Positions 26,659-35,061 of a stretch of DNA of 64,000 bases are shown here, piece by piece. A program made the position numbers and the translations under genes. The stretch is from Micromonospora costi. GTDB taxonomy: Bacteria > Actinomycetota > Actinomycetes > Mycobacteriales > Micromonosporaceae. The DNA lies in NCBI RefSeq assembly GCF_003626655.1, contig NZ_RBAN01000001.1, positions 744,001 to 808,000 on the forward strand, read 5' to 3'. The notes beneath the pieces were generated by a model, which was not told the origin of the DNA, made no database searches, and worked only from the letters and a program-made list of their open reading frames with translations. Positions within the stretch are counted from its first letter, which is position 1. Every line of letters starts with the position of its first letter.

Positions 26659-27624
26659 TCAGCGGGACGCGAGCGCCTCCTCCGCGTACGCCCAGAGCCG
26701 GTCCGCCGCGGCCGGGTCCACCGCGTGCGCGGCCACCCCGACCGTGGGCTCCGGGCCGTCGGCCACCTCCTGGTCCTGGTTGTCCGAGAAGTACCGTCCG
26801 GTGACCCCCTCGACCAGCGGCGACGCGGCCAGCAGCACCGACGTCGCCGCGCCCTGGGCCGGCGTCTTGTAGTAGGGCAGGTCGATCCGGTTGCCCGCCT
26901 CGTCCAACACCCCGAACGCGCGCAGGGTCTCGTCGGTCATGTGCCGCTGGAGGTTGGTGTGGATGTAGCCGGGGTTGAGCGCGTTGGCGGTGATGCCGTC
27001 GCCGGCCCAACGCCGGGCGATGCCCACGGCGAGCAGGATGTCCGCGCTCTTCGACCGGCCGTACGCCGACCACGGCTCGTACGGCTGCCGCGCGAACTGC
27101 GGGTCGTCGAAGTCGAACGGCTCCCGCAGGTGCGCCCCGGAGCTGACGATCACCACGCGGGCCGAACCGGCGGCGCGCAGGTTGTCGTGCAGGCCCCGGA
27201 CGAGCGCGAAGTGGCCGAGGTAGTTGGTGCCGAGCTGAAGTTCCCAGCCCTGCGGGGTGAGCTGCCGAGTCGGGACCGCCATGATCCCGGCGTTGGCGAC
27301 GAGCGCGTGCAGCGGCCCCTGCCAGGCCGTGACGAAGGCGTCGACGGAGGCCAGGTCGGCCAGGTCGAGCGCGGCCGCCCGGACGACGCCGGGGCCCGGC
27401 CCGGCGAACTCGGCCACCAGGCCGTCGGCCTTCGACGGGTCGCGGGTGGCGACGGTGACGTCGGCCCCGGCCCGGGCCAGCGCGCGAACGGTCTCGGTGC
27501 CGATGCCGGACGCGCCGCCGGTGACGATCATCCGGCGGCCGGTGAGGTCGACGCCGTCGAGGATCTCGGCGGCGGTGGTGCGGGCGGTGAACGGGGTGGT
27601 CAGCCGTGGTGTCTCGGTGGTCAT
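26659..27624 (-). CDS. Short-chain dehydrogenase/reductase
   Basis: The 321-residue SDR has the NAD(P) site TGGASGIGTETV, NNAG-equivalent VANAGIMAVP, the catalytic Ser in VIVSSGAH, and Tyr/Lys in AYGRSKSAD. It resembles retinol/light-dependent protochlorophyllide reductase-like SDRs of about 320 residues, longer than classical 250-residue enzymes. ATG 27624 fits the usual N-terminus; the frame is open 51 nt further. It diverges from an AraC-type gene across 83 bp, so that regulator probably controls it. Substrate unknown. Confidence 0.9.
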   Translation of the reverse strand: MTTETPRLTTPFTARTTAAEILDGVDLTGRRMIVTGGASGIGTETVRALARAGADVTVATRDPSKADGLVAEFAGPGPGVVRAAALDLADLASVDAFVTAWQGPLHALVANAGIMAVPTRQLTPQGWELQLGTNYLGHFALVRGLHDNLRAAGSARVVIVSSGAHLREPFDFDDPQFARQPYEPWSAYGRSKSADILLAVGIARRWAGDGITANALNPGYIHTNLQRHMTDETLRAFGVLDEAGNRIDLPYYKTPAQGAATSVLLAASPLVEGVTGRYFSDNQDQEVADGPEPTVGVAAHAVDPAAADRLWAYAEEALASR

Positions 27625-27707
27625 GGCAACCACGCTACGAACGATGTCCCGGACTGGCTGTAGTCTAGGATCCACAACTCTTTAGCGAGCGTCCAGGAGG
27701 ACGGTGC

Positions 27708-28619
27708 GTGGATCCCTTGGAGGACGTGCTCGCGCTGGTCGGCGCGACCAGCCGCCTGTCCGCCGCGCTGGCGGCCGGGGGGCGCTGGGCGGTCCGCTTC
27801 GACCCGCCGACCGGCGTCAAGTTCAACGCCGTACGGCGGGGCAGCTGCCTGCTGCGGGTCGACGGCGTGCCCGAGCCGGTGCCCCTCGCCGAGGGTGACT
27901 GTTACCTGCTGACCCGTCCCCTGCCGTTCACCCTGGCCAGCGACCCGGACACCCCGCCCGAGCCGGCCGCGCCGATCTTCTGGGAGGCCGTCGACGGCGT
28001 GGCCCGCGCCGGCGACGGCGACGACGTGTTCCTCATCGGCGGCGCCTTCACCTTCACCGGGCGCGCCCGGGCCCTGCTCCTCGACGCCCTGCCGCCGGTC
28101 GTCCACGTGCCCGCCGCCACCCCGGAGGCCGCGACGGTGCGCTGGGCGGTCGGCGAGATCGACACCGAGCTGCGGGCCGCGTCGCCCGGCGGCACGCTGG
28201 TCGCCGAGCACCTCGCAATGGTCATGCTCATCCGGATCCTGCGCCTGCATCTCGCCCGGACCGGCGGCGCCGGGTGGCTCGCCGGCCTGGCCGACCCGGT
28301 GGTCGCCCCGGCGCTGCGGGCCATGCACGCCCACCCCGCCCAGCCCTGGACCGTCGCGGAGCTGGCCCGGGTCGCCGCGGTCTCCCGCTCCACGCTGGCC
28401 GCGCGGTTCCGGGAGGTCGTCGGTCGGGGCCCGTTGGAGTACCTCACCGGCTGGCGGATCGAACTGGCCGCCGACCGGATCCGCCGCAGCGACGAGACCC
28501 TGGCCAGCGTCGCCCGCGCGGTCGGCTACGGCTCGGAGAGCGCGCTCAGCGTGGCTTTCAAGCGCACCACCGGCCTGTCGCCGCGTGCCTACCGCGGCCG
28601 GGCCGACGCCGTCGGCTGA
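27708..28619 (+). CDS. AraC-family transcriptional regulator
   Basis: The 303-residue protein has an N-terminal cupin (AraC-binding-like, FNAVRRGSCLLRVDG, LAEGDCYLLTR) and a C-terminal double HTH (WTVAELARVAAVSRSTLAAR, then RRSDETLASVARAVGYGSES). GTG 27708 follows GGAGG by 7 nt. It is divergent from the SDR at 27624, and such pairs are usually regulator and target. The ligand is unknown. Confidence 0.9.
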   Translation: MDPLEDVLALVGATSRLSAALAAGGRWAVRFDPPTGVKFNAVRRGSCLLRVDGVPEPVPLAEGDCYLLTRPLPFTLASDPDTPPEPAAPIFWEAVDGVARAGDGDDVFLIGGAFTFTGRARALLLDALPPVVHVPAATPEAATVRWAVGEIDTELRAASPGGTLVAEHLAMVMLIRILRLHLARTGGAGWLAGLADPVVAPALRAMHAHPAQPWTVAELARVAAVSRSTLAARFREVVGRGPLEYLTGWRIELAADRIRRSDETLASVARAVGYGSESALSVAFKRTTGLSPRAYRGRADAVG

Positions 28620-28680
28620 TCCCGCGCCCGGCCGCCGGCGTTCGTCGTCCGGTGGTGACGCGGGCCGGGCGAGGCCGCGC

Positions 28681-28709
28681 GGTGGGCCGCCCCCGTCGGT
28701 CGGCCCACC
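28681..28709. terminator. Hairpin between convergent AraC and epimerase genes
   Basis: GGTGGGCCG (28681-28689) and CGGCCCACC (28701-28709) form a 9-bp stem with an 11-nt loop in the 133-bp gap between the convergent genes. No T-run; moderate support. Confidence 0.5.
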
Positions 28710-28752
28710 ACCCGCCACCGCAGGGACGGCGCCCCCGCGACCGCGGCAGGGG

Positions 28753-29754
28753 TCAGGCCGCCGCGGCGGCGAGCAGGGCGGCCTCCCGGGCCGGGTCCAG
28801 GCCGACCGGGGCCCGCGCCGGGCGGCCCGCGCGCGGCGGCACGCCGCCCACGTCCCGCAACCACCGCCAGGTGTCCTCGACCGTCCCGGTCACCGGCCGG
28901 CAGGTCAGCCCCTCGGCGTACGCGCGCTCGACGTCGCGCTCCTGCAACCACCGGTACTCGTGCCCGAGCGGTATCCAGATCGGCAGGTCGTTCCACGGCG
29001 TCACCCCGGCGGCGAGCAGCGGCTCCGGCGGCGTCCAGCACAGCCGGGCGGTCGATCCGGTCGCCGCCACGCACGCGTCCAGCACTCCGCCCATGGTGGC
29101 GTGGCCGGTCCGGCTCACCACGTTGTACGCGCCGCCGAGCCCCCGCCCGCCCGCGTCGAGCAGCCAGCTCGCCAGGTCGCGCACGTCGACGTACTGCACG
29201 GGCAGGTCGGCCGGGCCGGGTGCCAGCACGTCCCCGCCGCGGGCGATCCGCGTGAGCCACCACGGCAGCCGGCCGATGTCCTCGCCCGGCCCGAGGATCA
29301 GCCCGGCCCGGGCCAGCAGCGCCCGCTCGCCGAACACCGCGCGGACGGCCCGCTCGGCGCCCGCCTTGTTGCGCGGGTAGTCGCCGTCCCCGTCGTCGGC
29401 GGCGGCCTCGACGACGGGCGCGTCCTCGGCCGAGCCCGGCTCGACCGGTTCGGCGTACACCGACCCGCTGGACACGTAGACGTAGTGACCCACCGAGTCG
29501 GCGAGCGCGCGCGCCGCGTCGAGGGCCGCGCGCGGCGCGCCGTCCCAGGTGTCGACCACGAGGTCCCACTCTCCGCCGGCCAGCGCGTCGAGGCCGCCGG
29601 GCGCCGTCCGGTCACCCCGCAGCCGGCGTACGCCCTCCGGGGTGCCGCCGTGCAGCCCCCTGTTGAACACCGTCACCGACCAGCCGCGGCGCACCGCCTC
29701 GGCCACCGTGGTTCCGCCGACGAATCCCGTACCGCCCAGCACCAGCAGTCTCAT
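28753..29754 (-). CDS. NAD-dependent epimerase/dehydratase family protein
   Basis: The 333-residue extended SDR begins MRLLVLGGTGFVGG (NAD-binding GxxGxxG) and continues with VDTWDGAPRAA and YVYVSSGSVYAEP, in which the usual catalytic Tyr/Lys pair is not at the normal YxxxK spacing (DYPRNKAGAE follows). It resembles isoflavone reductase-like and epimerase-like proteins that act on small molecules or only bind NAD. ATG 29754 is used; GTG 29763 is a possible alternative. No clear operon partner. Confidence 0.85.
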   Translation of the reverse strand: MRLLVLGGTGFVGGTTVAEAVRRGWSVTVFNRGLHGGTPEGVRRLRGDRTAPGGLDALAGGEWDLVVDTWDGAPRAALDAARALADSVGHYVYVSSGSVYAEPVEPGSAEDAPVVEAAADDGDGDYPRNKAGAERAVRAVFGERALLARAGLILGPGEDIGRLPWWLTRIARGGDVLAPGPADLPVQYVDVRDLASWLLDAGGRGLGGAYNVVSRTGHATMGGVLDACVAATGSTARLCWTPPEPLLAAGVTPWNDLPIWIPLGHEYRWLQERDVERAYAEGLTCRPVTGTVEDTWRWLRDVGGVPPRAGRPARAPVGLDPAREAALLAAAAA

Positions 29755-29835
29755 GCGCTCCACTGTGCCGGTCGGGTCGCCCCGGACCGGTCGATGTTCA
29801 CGGTCAGCGGATCTGCCCAGGGCAGAACTCTCGGG

Positions 29836-30531
29836 TCACTTCTTCTTCGCCACCACCTCGCGCCAGAGAAGGCCGAGGATGCGGGGCCGGACGTCGGTGG
29901 TGATCACGGCCATCGCGCGGCGCACGAACCGGTCGTCGGTCAACTGGGCCACCATGCTCGCCGCCAGGTCGGACCGGGCCGTGAACAGCCCGTCGGCCAC
30001 GTCCTCCGCGGCGCGGTAACGGGTCACGCTGTGGTGATCGAAGAGGCCGGACGGCCGGGCGATCGTCCAGTCGAGACCGCTGTCCCGGACGACGGCCTCC
30101 ATGCGGCGCATGTCCTCGTGCGCGGTGCGACCGAACCTCCGGTTCACCAACGGATCCATGACGGTGTTGAAGAAGAACTCGCCGGTCGGACGCCACCTCG
30201 GATCCAGGACGCTGGAGCTGACCGTGACCAGCCGTTTCACACCGTGCCGATGCATCGCGGCGACGATGGTGGCGTTGCCCCGTGAATAGACGGTGATCGG
30301 CCGGGGTGAGAGCGGTACGCCCAGGCTCGCCAGGACGGCGTCGCTGCCGGCCACCGCCCGGTCGACGGCGTCGGCGTCGAGGGCGTCGGCGGTGACCACG
30401 GTGAGGCCGGGGCGGGGCGCGACGGCGCCGGGGCGCCGAGTGACGGCGACGACCTCGTGGCCGGCGGCCAGGGCCTGCTCGGTGACCTGGCGGCCGGTGG
30501 GGCCGGTGGCGCCGAAGACGACGGTACGCAT
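29836..30531 (-). CDS. NAD(P)H-binding NmrA-like oxidoreductase
   Basis: The 231-residue atypical SDR begins MRTVVFGATGPTGRQV and has the usual VLASLG and VTVSSSVL segments of the NmrA/SDR-a5 group. Substrate unknown. GAAGGAG lies 8 nt before ATG 30531; the longer upstream frame overlaps the promoter and is rejected. It diverges from a TetR gene whose palindromic operator (30581-30601) sits between them, so it is the likely regulated target. Confidence 0.9.
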   Translation of the reverse strand: MRTVVFGATGPTGRQVTEQALAAGHEVVAVTRRPGAVAPRPGLTVVTADALDADAVDRAVAGSDAVLASLGVPLSPRPITVYSRGNATIVAAMHRHGVKRLVTVSSSVLDPRWRPTGEFFFNTVMDPLVNRRFGRTAHEDMRRMEAVVRDSGLDWTIARPSGLFDHHSVTRYRAAEDVADGLFTARSDLAASMVAQLTDDRFVRRAMAVITTDVRPRILGLLWREVVAKKK

Positions 30532-30561
30532 GTCCTGTACTCCTTCTCGCGGTTCGTGACG

Positions 30562-30590
30562 TTGACGGTGCCGCGGACGGAGCACAGAAT
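30562..30590 (+). promoter_or_regulatory. Leaderless promoter of the TetR gene at 30597
   Basis: TTGACG (30562-30567) and CAGAAT (30585-30590) are 17 nt apart. The predicted start of transcription falls on GTG 30597, so the mRNA would be leaderless. Confidence 0.55.
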
Positions 30591-30601
30591 TCAACTGTGC
30601 T
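30581..30601. promoter_or_regulatory. TetR operator between the NmrA-like and TetR genes
   Basis: AGCACAG-AATTCAA-CTGTGCT is a perfect 7-7-7 inverted repeat covering the -10 and the first codons of the TetR gene. Position and symmetry are those of an autoregulatory TetR site. Confidence 0.7.
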
Positions 30602-31205
30602 GAATAAGACGCGGGGTCGTCCCCGCGGCAACCCCGACACGAAGGCACGCCTCGTCGAAGCGGCCCGGGCACTCTTCCTCGCACACGGCTACCAGGGCAC
30701 GACGGTCCGCGCGATCGCCGGCCGGGCGGGCGTCGACTCGGCCCTCATCACCTACCACTTCGGCTCCAAACGCGGCCTATTCGGGCAGGCGCTGAACCTG
30801 TTCTGCGTCGACCCCGCCGCCCTCGACCAGGCCCTGCGCGGCGATCCGGCCGGCCTCGCCGACCGGCTCCTCAACGCCGTCACGACACTGTGGGACGCCA
30901 CGGCGCCCACCGAGAACCGGATGGCGTTGCAGGACGACGACGCGATGCGCGCCCTGCGCGGCTACCTGGAAAGTGAGCTGGTCGTCCGCATCGCTGAATT
31001 TCTCGGCGGTCCGGACGCGACCGAGCGGGCCACGGCGGCCGTCGGCGTACTCGGCGGCGTGATCTTCACCCGCTACCTGAACCCGGTCCGCCCCGTGGCC
31101 GCCCTGCCCTCGGCCGAGGTGCGGCGCGTCTTCGGGCCGGCCCTGCGCGCCGCCCTGCACACCCGGGCCGCGCGGCGACCCGGCGTCCGGCCATCTATCG
31201 ACTAG
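30597..31205 (+). CDS. TetR-family transcriptional regulator
   Basis: The 202-residue regulator has an N-terminal HTH (TTVRAIAGRAGVDSALITYH, then FGSKRGLFGQAL) and a C-terminal TetR ligand domain. GTG 30597 has no ribosome site and lies at the predicted transcription start. A 21-bp perfect inverted repeat overlaps its start, so it probably represses itself and the divergent NmrA-like oxidoreductase. Ligand unknown. Confidence 0.92.
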   Translation: MLNKTRGRPRGNPDTKARLVEAARALFLAHGYQGTTVRAIAGRAGVDSALITYHFGSKRGLFGQALNLFCVDPAALDQALRGDPAGLADRLLNAVTTLWDATAPTENRMALQDDDAMRALRGYLESELVVRIAEFLGGPDATERATAAVGVLGGVIFTRYLNPVRPVAALPSAEVRRVFGPALRAALHTRAARRPGVRPSID

Positions 31206-31210
31206 CTGAC

Positions 31211-31223
31211 TGTACGGCGTACA
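31211..31223. promoter_or_regulatory. Palindrome upstream of the metalloprotease gene
   Basis: TGTACG-G-CGTACA is a perfect 6-1-6 inverted repeat 112 bp before the metalloprotease ATG and 6 nt past the TetR stop. A regulator site is possible, but none is assigned. Confidence 0.4.
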
Positions 31224-31334
31224 CCGATTACCCACCGCATACGCTGCGACCAGCCTGGGCGTCCCGACCAGGCAATTCCCACCACCGACAGCCCGTCCCC
31301 ACCCCTCCGGGCTGCCCGCGCGAATGAGGTTCGC

Positions 31335-32903
31335 ATGAGCACACCGGTGTACACCGCCGAGTCCCGTGGGGGCTGGCGACGACGTCTCACGGGGATACCC
31401 ATCGTTCCGGTTCTCGTCAGCGCGATGCTGCCCGTCCTCGTGCTGAGCAGCCCGGCGGCAGCGGCCGATCTCAACATGACGGTCCGCGTGACCGTCGAAC
31501 GCGTCGAGGGCCACGACTTCGGGGAGGACCCCGACTTCTACAGCTACGTCGAGATCGCCGGCGAGTCGTTCAACAACGAGGACACCCCGGCGAGCGACCC
31601 GTTCGAGGACACCTACACCATCGAGCCGAACTGGGAGTTCTCCAAGCAGGTCGCCCTGTCCAGCGGCACCGTCCCCATCTACCTGGAGATCCGCGACGAG
31701 GACGGCTTCCTGCGCTTCGACGACGACCTCGCCGACCTCGACCCCGACGGAGACGACCCGGACGACCCGACCGACAACGACGACGACACCGACCAGTCGC
31801 TCAGCTTCACGCTCGACCTCAACGCCTGCACCGTGACCGGCGACCTGAACGGCGCCTGCGGCGTGTTCACCAGCACCGGCACGCCGGACGAGTCGGCCTC
31901 CGTCCGCCTGCGGGTCGAGGTCACCGAACCGCCGGCCGCGCCCGGCATCCGGATCCGCTGCATGCACACGCCGCTCTTCCCGAAGGTCGGCGACACCGTC
32001 ACCATCACCGCGGAGTTCCTCGACGGCGCCCTCGCCCCGACCCGCGCCGACACGCTGGAGATCTGGGTCAACGAGCGCGGCGGCCCGAAGGTGGCCACGA
32101 GCAACTCGCTCACCCTGACGTACAACCACACCGTCTCCGGCGGCGGCAGCTTCAGCTACGGGTGCCGCGGCATCGACGGCGGCGTCCCCATCTTCACGGG
32201 GTGGCGGTCGGTGGCGGTGACGTCCGGAGCCGGCGACGAGGTGCCGGTGCTCTACACCGGCAGCACCTACAGCCGGGTCGACTGGGTGTTCGTGGGCGAC
32301 GCCGACGACTACAGCGGCGCCAGCGACCCGCAGTTCCAGGCGGACGTCCAGCAGATCATCTACAACTCGTTCTACAGCTACGACCGGTTCCTCGTACATC
32401 AGGACGCGTTGAACTTCTGGCTCCAGGTGGGCACCGGCCAGGCGGATCCGGCCGAGGACGGCTGCGACCACGTGGTGCCCGACTCCGGGTGGGCCGACAG
32501 CGTCATGGTGGTGCACGTCGACTCGTTCCGGGACTGTGCCATGGGCGGCTCGAACGTCTTCTCGGGCGAGAACAACGACTTCGCCGTCGTACGCCACGAG
32601 TCGGGGCACCGCCCGTTCGGGCTCGCCGACGAGTACTGCTGCGACGGCGGCTACTACCAGCAGGACGTCTTCCCGAACGTCTATGAGGAGCCCGAGGACT
32701 GCGCCGAGGACGCCCCGAACCTGGGCCGGACCGCCGCGGACTGCCGGGAGTTCGAAGAGGAGATCGAGAACTGGGACGACTTCGACTGGTCGGTCTCCGA
32801 CCCGGCCTCGAACGACCTGATGGTGGACAACACCACCGCCCAGGCGGCGGACATCAGACGCATCGAGTGGTACTTCGCCGAGTGCCGCGGCGCGAAGTGC
32901 TGA
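31335..32903 (+). CDS. Secreted M64-like zinc metalloprotease
   Basis: The 522-residue protein has a signal peptide (RRRLTG then IPIVPVLVSAMLPVLVLSS, AAA-A), an acidic beta-rich N-terminal half with DPDGDDPDDPTDNDDDTD (possible calcium binding), and a catalytic C-terminal half. The zinc motif is HESGHRPFGLADEY: His421, Glu422, His425 and Glu433/Tyr434 fit the HExxH...DEY pattern of IgA-peptidase M64-type enzymes. Cys-rich segments (EYCCDG) suggest disulfides. GAGG precedes ATG 31335. A second secreted protein gene follows 13 nt later and is likely its partner. Confidence 0.87.
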   Translation: MSTPVYTAESRGGWRRRLTGIPIVPVLVSAMLPVLVLSSPAAAADLNMTVRVTVERVEGHDFGEDPDFYSYVEIAGESFNNEDTPASDPFEDTYTIEPNWEFSKQVALSSGTVPIYLEIRDEDGFLRFDDDLADLDPDGDDPDDPTDNDDDTDQSLSFTLDLNACTVTGDLNGACGVFTSTGTPDESASVRLRVEVTEPPAAPGIRIRCMHTPLFPKVGDTVTITAEFLDGALAPTRADTLEIWVNERGGPKVATSNSLTLTYNHTVSGGGSFSYGCRGIDGGVPIFTGWRSVAVTSGAGDEVPVLYTGSTYSRVDWVFVGDADDYSGASDPQFQADVQQIIYNSFYSYDRFLVHQDALNFWLQVGTGQADPAEDGCDHVVPDSGWADSVMVVHVDSFRDCAMGGSNVFSGENNDFAVVRHESGHRPFGLADEYCCDGGYYQQDVFPNVYEEPEDCAEDAPNLGRTAADCREFEEEIENWDDFDWSVSDPASNDLMVDNTTAQAADIRRIEWYFAECRGAKC

Positions 32904-32916
32904 GGGGAGAAGGACG

Positions 32917-34242
32917 ATGCGCATGACACCGAACCGACGCCGCCTCGCGTGGTGGCTGCTCCCCCTCGCCGTCGGCGGGGCCCTGTGGGCCGGCGGCCCG
33001 GCGCTCTCCGAGCCGGGCAACGACCCGGCGCTCGAACCGATCCCCGACTTCGTCGCCGACGCGGCGGCCGACGAGACCAAGTCGATCGTCGTACGGGTAG
33101 CGTTCAACGGCCGCCCCAACGCGACCGTCACCGACGTCGAGGTGGTCGACGAACGCGCGCCCTCGCACCTCGGCGCACCGCCCCTGTCCAAGGTGGACGT
33201 TCTCGGCGAGACCGGCGACCTGATCCAGACCTTCCACGACTGGCACCCCATGTGGGAGCTGGGCGAGGACGTCGCGGGAGGCGAGACCCGCCGGCTCAAC
33301 CCGCAGGCGAAGGGACGCTGGATCGCCCCGTTCGACCGGGACGCGACCACCATCGTCGTCACGGACATCGCCGCCGAGGACGAGATCGTACGGGCCGACC
33401 TCACCGACGCCATCCACGAGTTCTGCCTCGCCCACCCCGACGACGAGGACTGCCTCCGGGCGGACCTCGCGGTCGAGGCGGTCGGCGTGACCACCGCTCC
33501 CCCGATCGGCCTCGTCGGCCAGGAGGCGACGATCGCGGTCACCACCGTCGTCACGAACAACGGCCCCGACGGGCCGGCGGACGCCGGGCTCACCACAACC
33601 GCGGTGGCCGGCCCGGGCCTCACGGTCACACCGGCCTCGCAGACGGCCACCCTGACCGGCGTCGCCGTGGGCGCCGACGTCACCGACACCGACCAGTGGA
33701 CCGTACGGTGCGACGCACCCGGCCTGCGGACCGTCACCTTCACCTCGACGGTGGCGACCGTCCACGCGGCCGACGTCGACCTGGTGCCGGGGAACAACAC
33801 CCGCTCCACCACCCACACCGTCGACTGCGCGGTCCCGGTGACCGTCAACATCAAACCCGGAGGCGACCCGAACAGCATCAACCTGGGCGCCGGCGGCGAC
33901 ACCGTGCCCCTGGCGGTGCTGACGACGGCAGCGGGTGAGTACGGCAACCCGCTCGCCTTCGACGCCACGACGATCGTCGCGACGACGGCCCGCTTCGGTG
34001 ACCGGGCGGTGGTGCTCGGCGGCGGTGGTGGCGCGGAGACGCACGGCCGGCGGCACGACGAACGCAGCTACGAGCTGGACGAGCGCACCCGGGACGCCGA
34101 CCTCGACGCGGTGCTGCACTTCCGCGCCAGCGAGGGCGGCTTCACACCCGACGACACGGAGGGCTGCCTCGTCGGCACATTCACCACCGCGGCCGGCAGC
34201 TTCAGCTTCTTCGGGTGCGGGCCGGTCCGGATCGTGCCCTGA
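32917..34242 (+). CDS. Secreted protein with DUF11/CARDB-like and IKPG repeat domains
   Basis: The 441-residue protein has a signal peptide (RRRLAWWLLPLAVGGALWAG) but no anchor. It contains a middle region typical of conserved-repeat surface domains (TTVVTNNGPDGPADAGL...GNNTRSTTHTVDC) and a C-terminal motif VNIKPGGDPNSINLGAGGDTVPLAVLTT, a short domain found in many secreted bacterial proteins. AGAAGG before ATG 32917. It is 13 nt after the metalloprotease gene, so a complex or substrate relation is inferred. Function unknown. Confidence 0.87.
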   Translation: MRMTPNRRRLAWWLLPLAVGGALWAGGPALSEPGNDPALEPIPDFVADAAADETKSIVVRVAFNGRPNATVTDVEVVDERAPSHLGAPPLSKVDVLGETGDLIQTFHDWHPMWELGEDVAGGETRRLNPQAKGRWIAPFDRDATTIVVTDIAAEDEIVRADLTDAIHEFCLAHPDDEDCLRADLAVEAVGVTTAPPIGLVGQEATIAVTTVVTNNGPDGPADAGLTTTAVAGPGLTVTPASQTATLTGVAVGADVTDTDQWTVRCDAPGLRTVTFTSTVATVHAADVDLVPGNNTRSTTHTVDCAVPVTVNIKPGGDPNSINLGAGGDTVPLAVLTTAAGEYGNPLAFDATTIVATTARFGDRAVVLGGGGGAETHGRRHDERSYELDERTRDADLDAVLHFRASEGGFTPDDTEGCLVGTFTTAAGSFSFFGCGPVRIVP

Positions 34243-34258
34243 CGTCCGCGACAGAAAA

Positions 34259-34289
34259 GCCGTGGCCCTCCCGTCGGGAGGGCCACGGC
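34259..34289. terminator. Bidirectional terminator after the Gly-Val tRNA cluster
   Basis: GCCGTGGCCCTCCC (34259-34272) and GGGAGGGCCACGGC (34276-34289) form a perfect 14-bp stem with a 3-nt loop. On the minus strand a TTTTCTGT tail follows, making it an intrinsic terminator for the leftward tRNAs. It also ends the rightward secreted-protein operon. Confidence 0.85.
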
Positions 34290-34337
34290 CGTTCCGGCGG
34301 TCTCCCGCGAGAACGGCCGCCGACCTGCTCGGATACC

Positions 34338-34412
34338 TGGTGGGCGATACTGGGTTTGAACCAGTGACCTCTTCCGTGTCAAGGAAGCGCGCTCCCACTG
34401 CGCCAATCGCCC
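34338..34412 (-). tRNA. tRNA-Val (GAC)
   Basis: Minus-strand gene with acceptor GGGCGAT/ATCGCCC, anticodon loop TTGACAC (GAC) and T-arm GGTTCAAACC region; CCA is encoded at 34340-34338. Identical to the copy at 39488-39562. Confidence 0.97.
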
Positions 34413-34464
34413 GTGGTGACCGCCCGGGGCCCGGATCGTCGGGCATCCACCGGGGCGGATCGCG

Positions 34465-34537
34465 AGCGGACGACGGGACTCGAACCCGCGACCCTCACCT
34501 TGGCAAGGTGATGCGCTACCAACTGCGCTACGTCCGC
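34465..34537 (-). tRNA. tRNA-Gly (GCC)
   Basis: Minus strand, acceptor GCGGACG/CGTCCGC, anticodon loop TTGCCAA (GCC), T-loop TTCGAGT; CCA not encoded. Precedes tRNA-Val in the transcript. Identical to the copy at 39688-39760. Confidence 0.97.
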
Positions 34538-34686
34538 ACACCGCCAGCGTGCGCCGGCGACGGGTGAACTCTACCCGATGCCAAGATCGCCCGGTGCGGG
34601 ACCCGGCGGCCGCAGGGTTGCGCCACGACGCGGCTGGGTACAGAGGTCCCTCGACAGCGCACCACACGGAGGACAAGGAGGCTGTC

Positions 34687-34956
34687 GTGGGTATCGGAAC
34701 GAGCATCTTCCTGATCGCGGTCGGCGCGATCCTCACCTTCGCGCTCAACGCGAACCTCGGCGGGCTCGACCTCGACGTCGTGGGCTGGATCCTGATGGCG
34801 GTCGGCGTGCTCGGCCTCATCATGACGACGCTCATCTGGGGCCGTCGCCGTCGCGAGGTGGTCACCACGGGCGAGCCGGTCGAATACCGCCGGGTCGAGG
34901 AGCCGGTGGAGTACCGCCGGGTCGAGGAGCGCCGGGACGTCGCCCCGCCGCTGTGA
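34687..34956 (+). CDS. DUF6458 family small membrane protein
   Basis: The 89-residue protein begins MGIGTSIFLIAVGAILTFAL and has two membrane helices (to about residue 57) and a basic-acidic tail with the nine-residue repeat EPVEYRRVE twice (34873-34926). GTG 34687 with GGAG 6 nt upstream gives the conserved start; a longer frame from 34549 covers the tRNA promoter region and is rejected. This family is nearly restricted to Actinobacteria. Function unknown. Confidence 0.88.
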   Translation: MGIGTSIFLIAVGAILTFALNANLGGLDLDVVGWILMAVGVLGLIMTTLIWGRRRREVVTTGEPVEYRRVEEPVEYRRVEERRDVAPPL

Positions 34957-35061
34957 CACCACGCACGGCAGCCGGGCGGCGAAGCTGACCGGTCGCGCGT
35001 CCCCGCGCGGCCACGGGCCGGCCACCTCACCCGAGGTGGCCGGCCCGCTTCCGCTCCCGCG

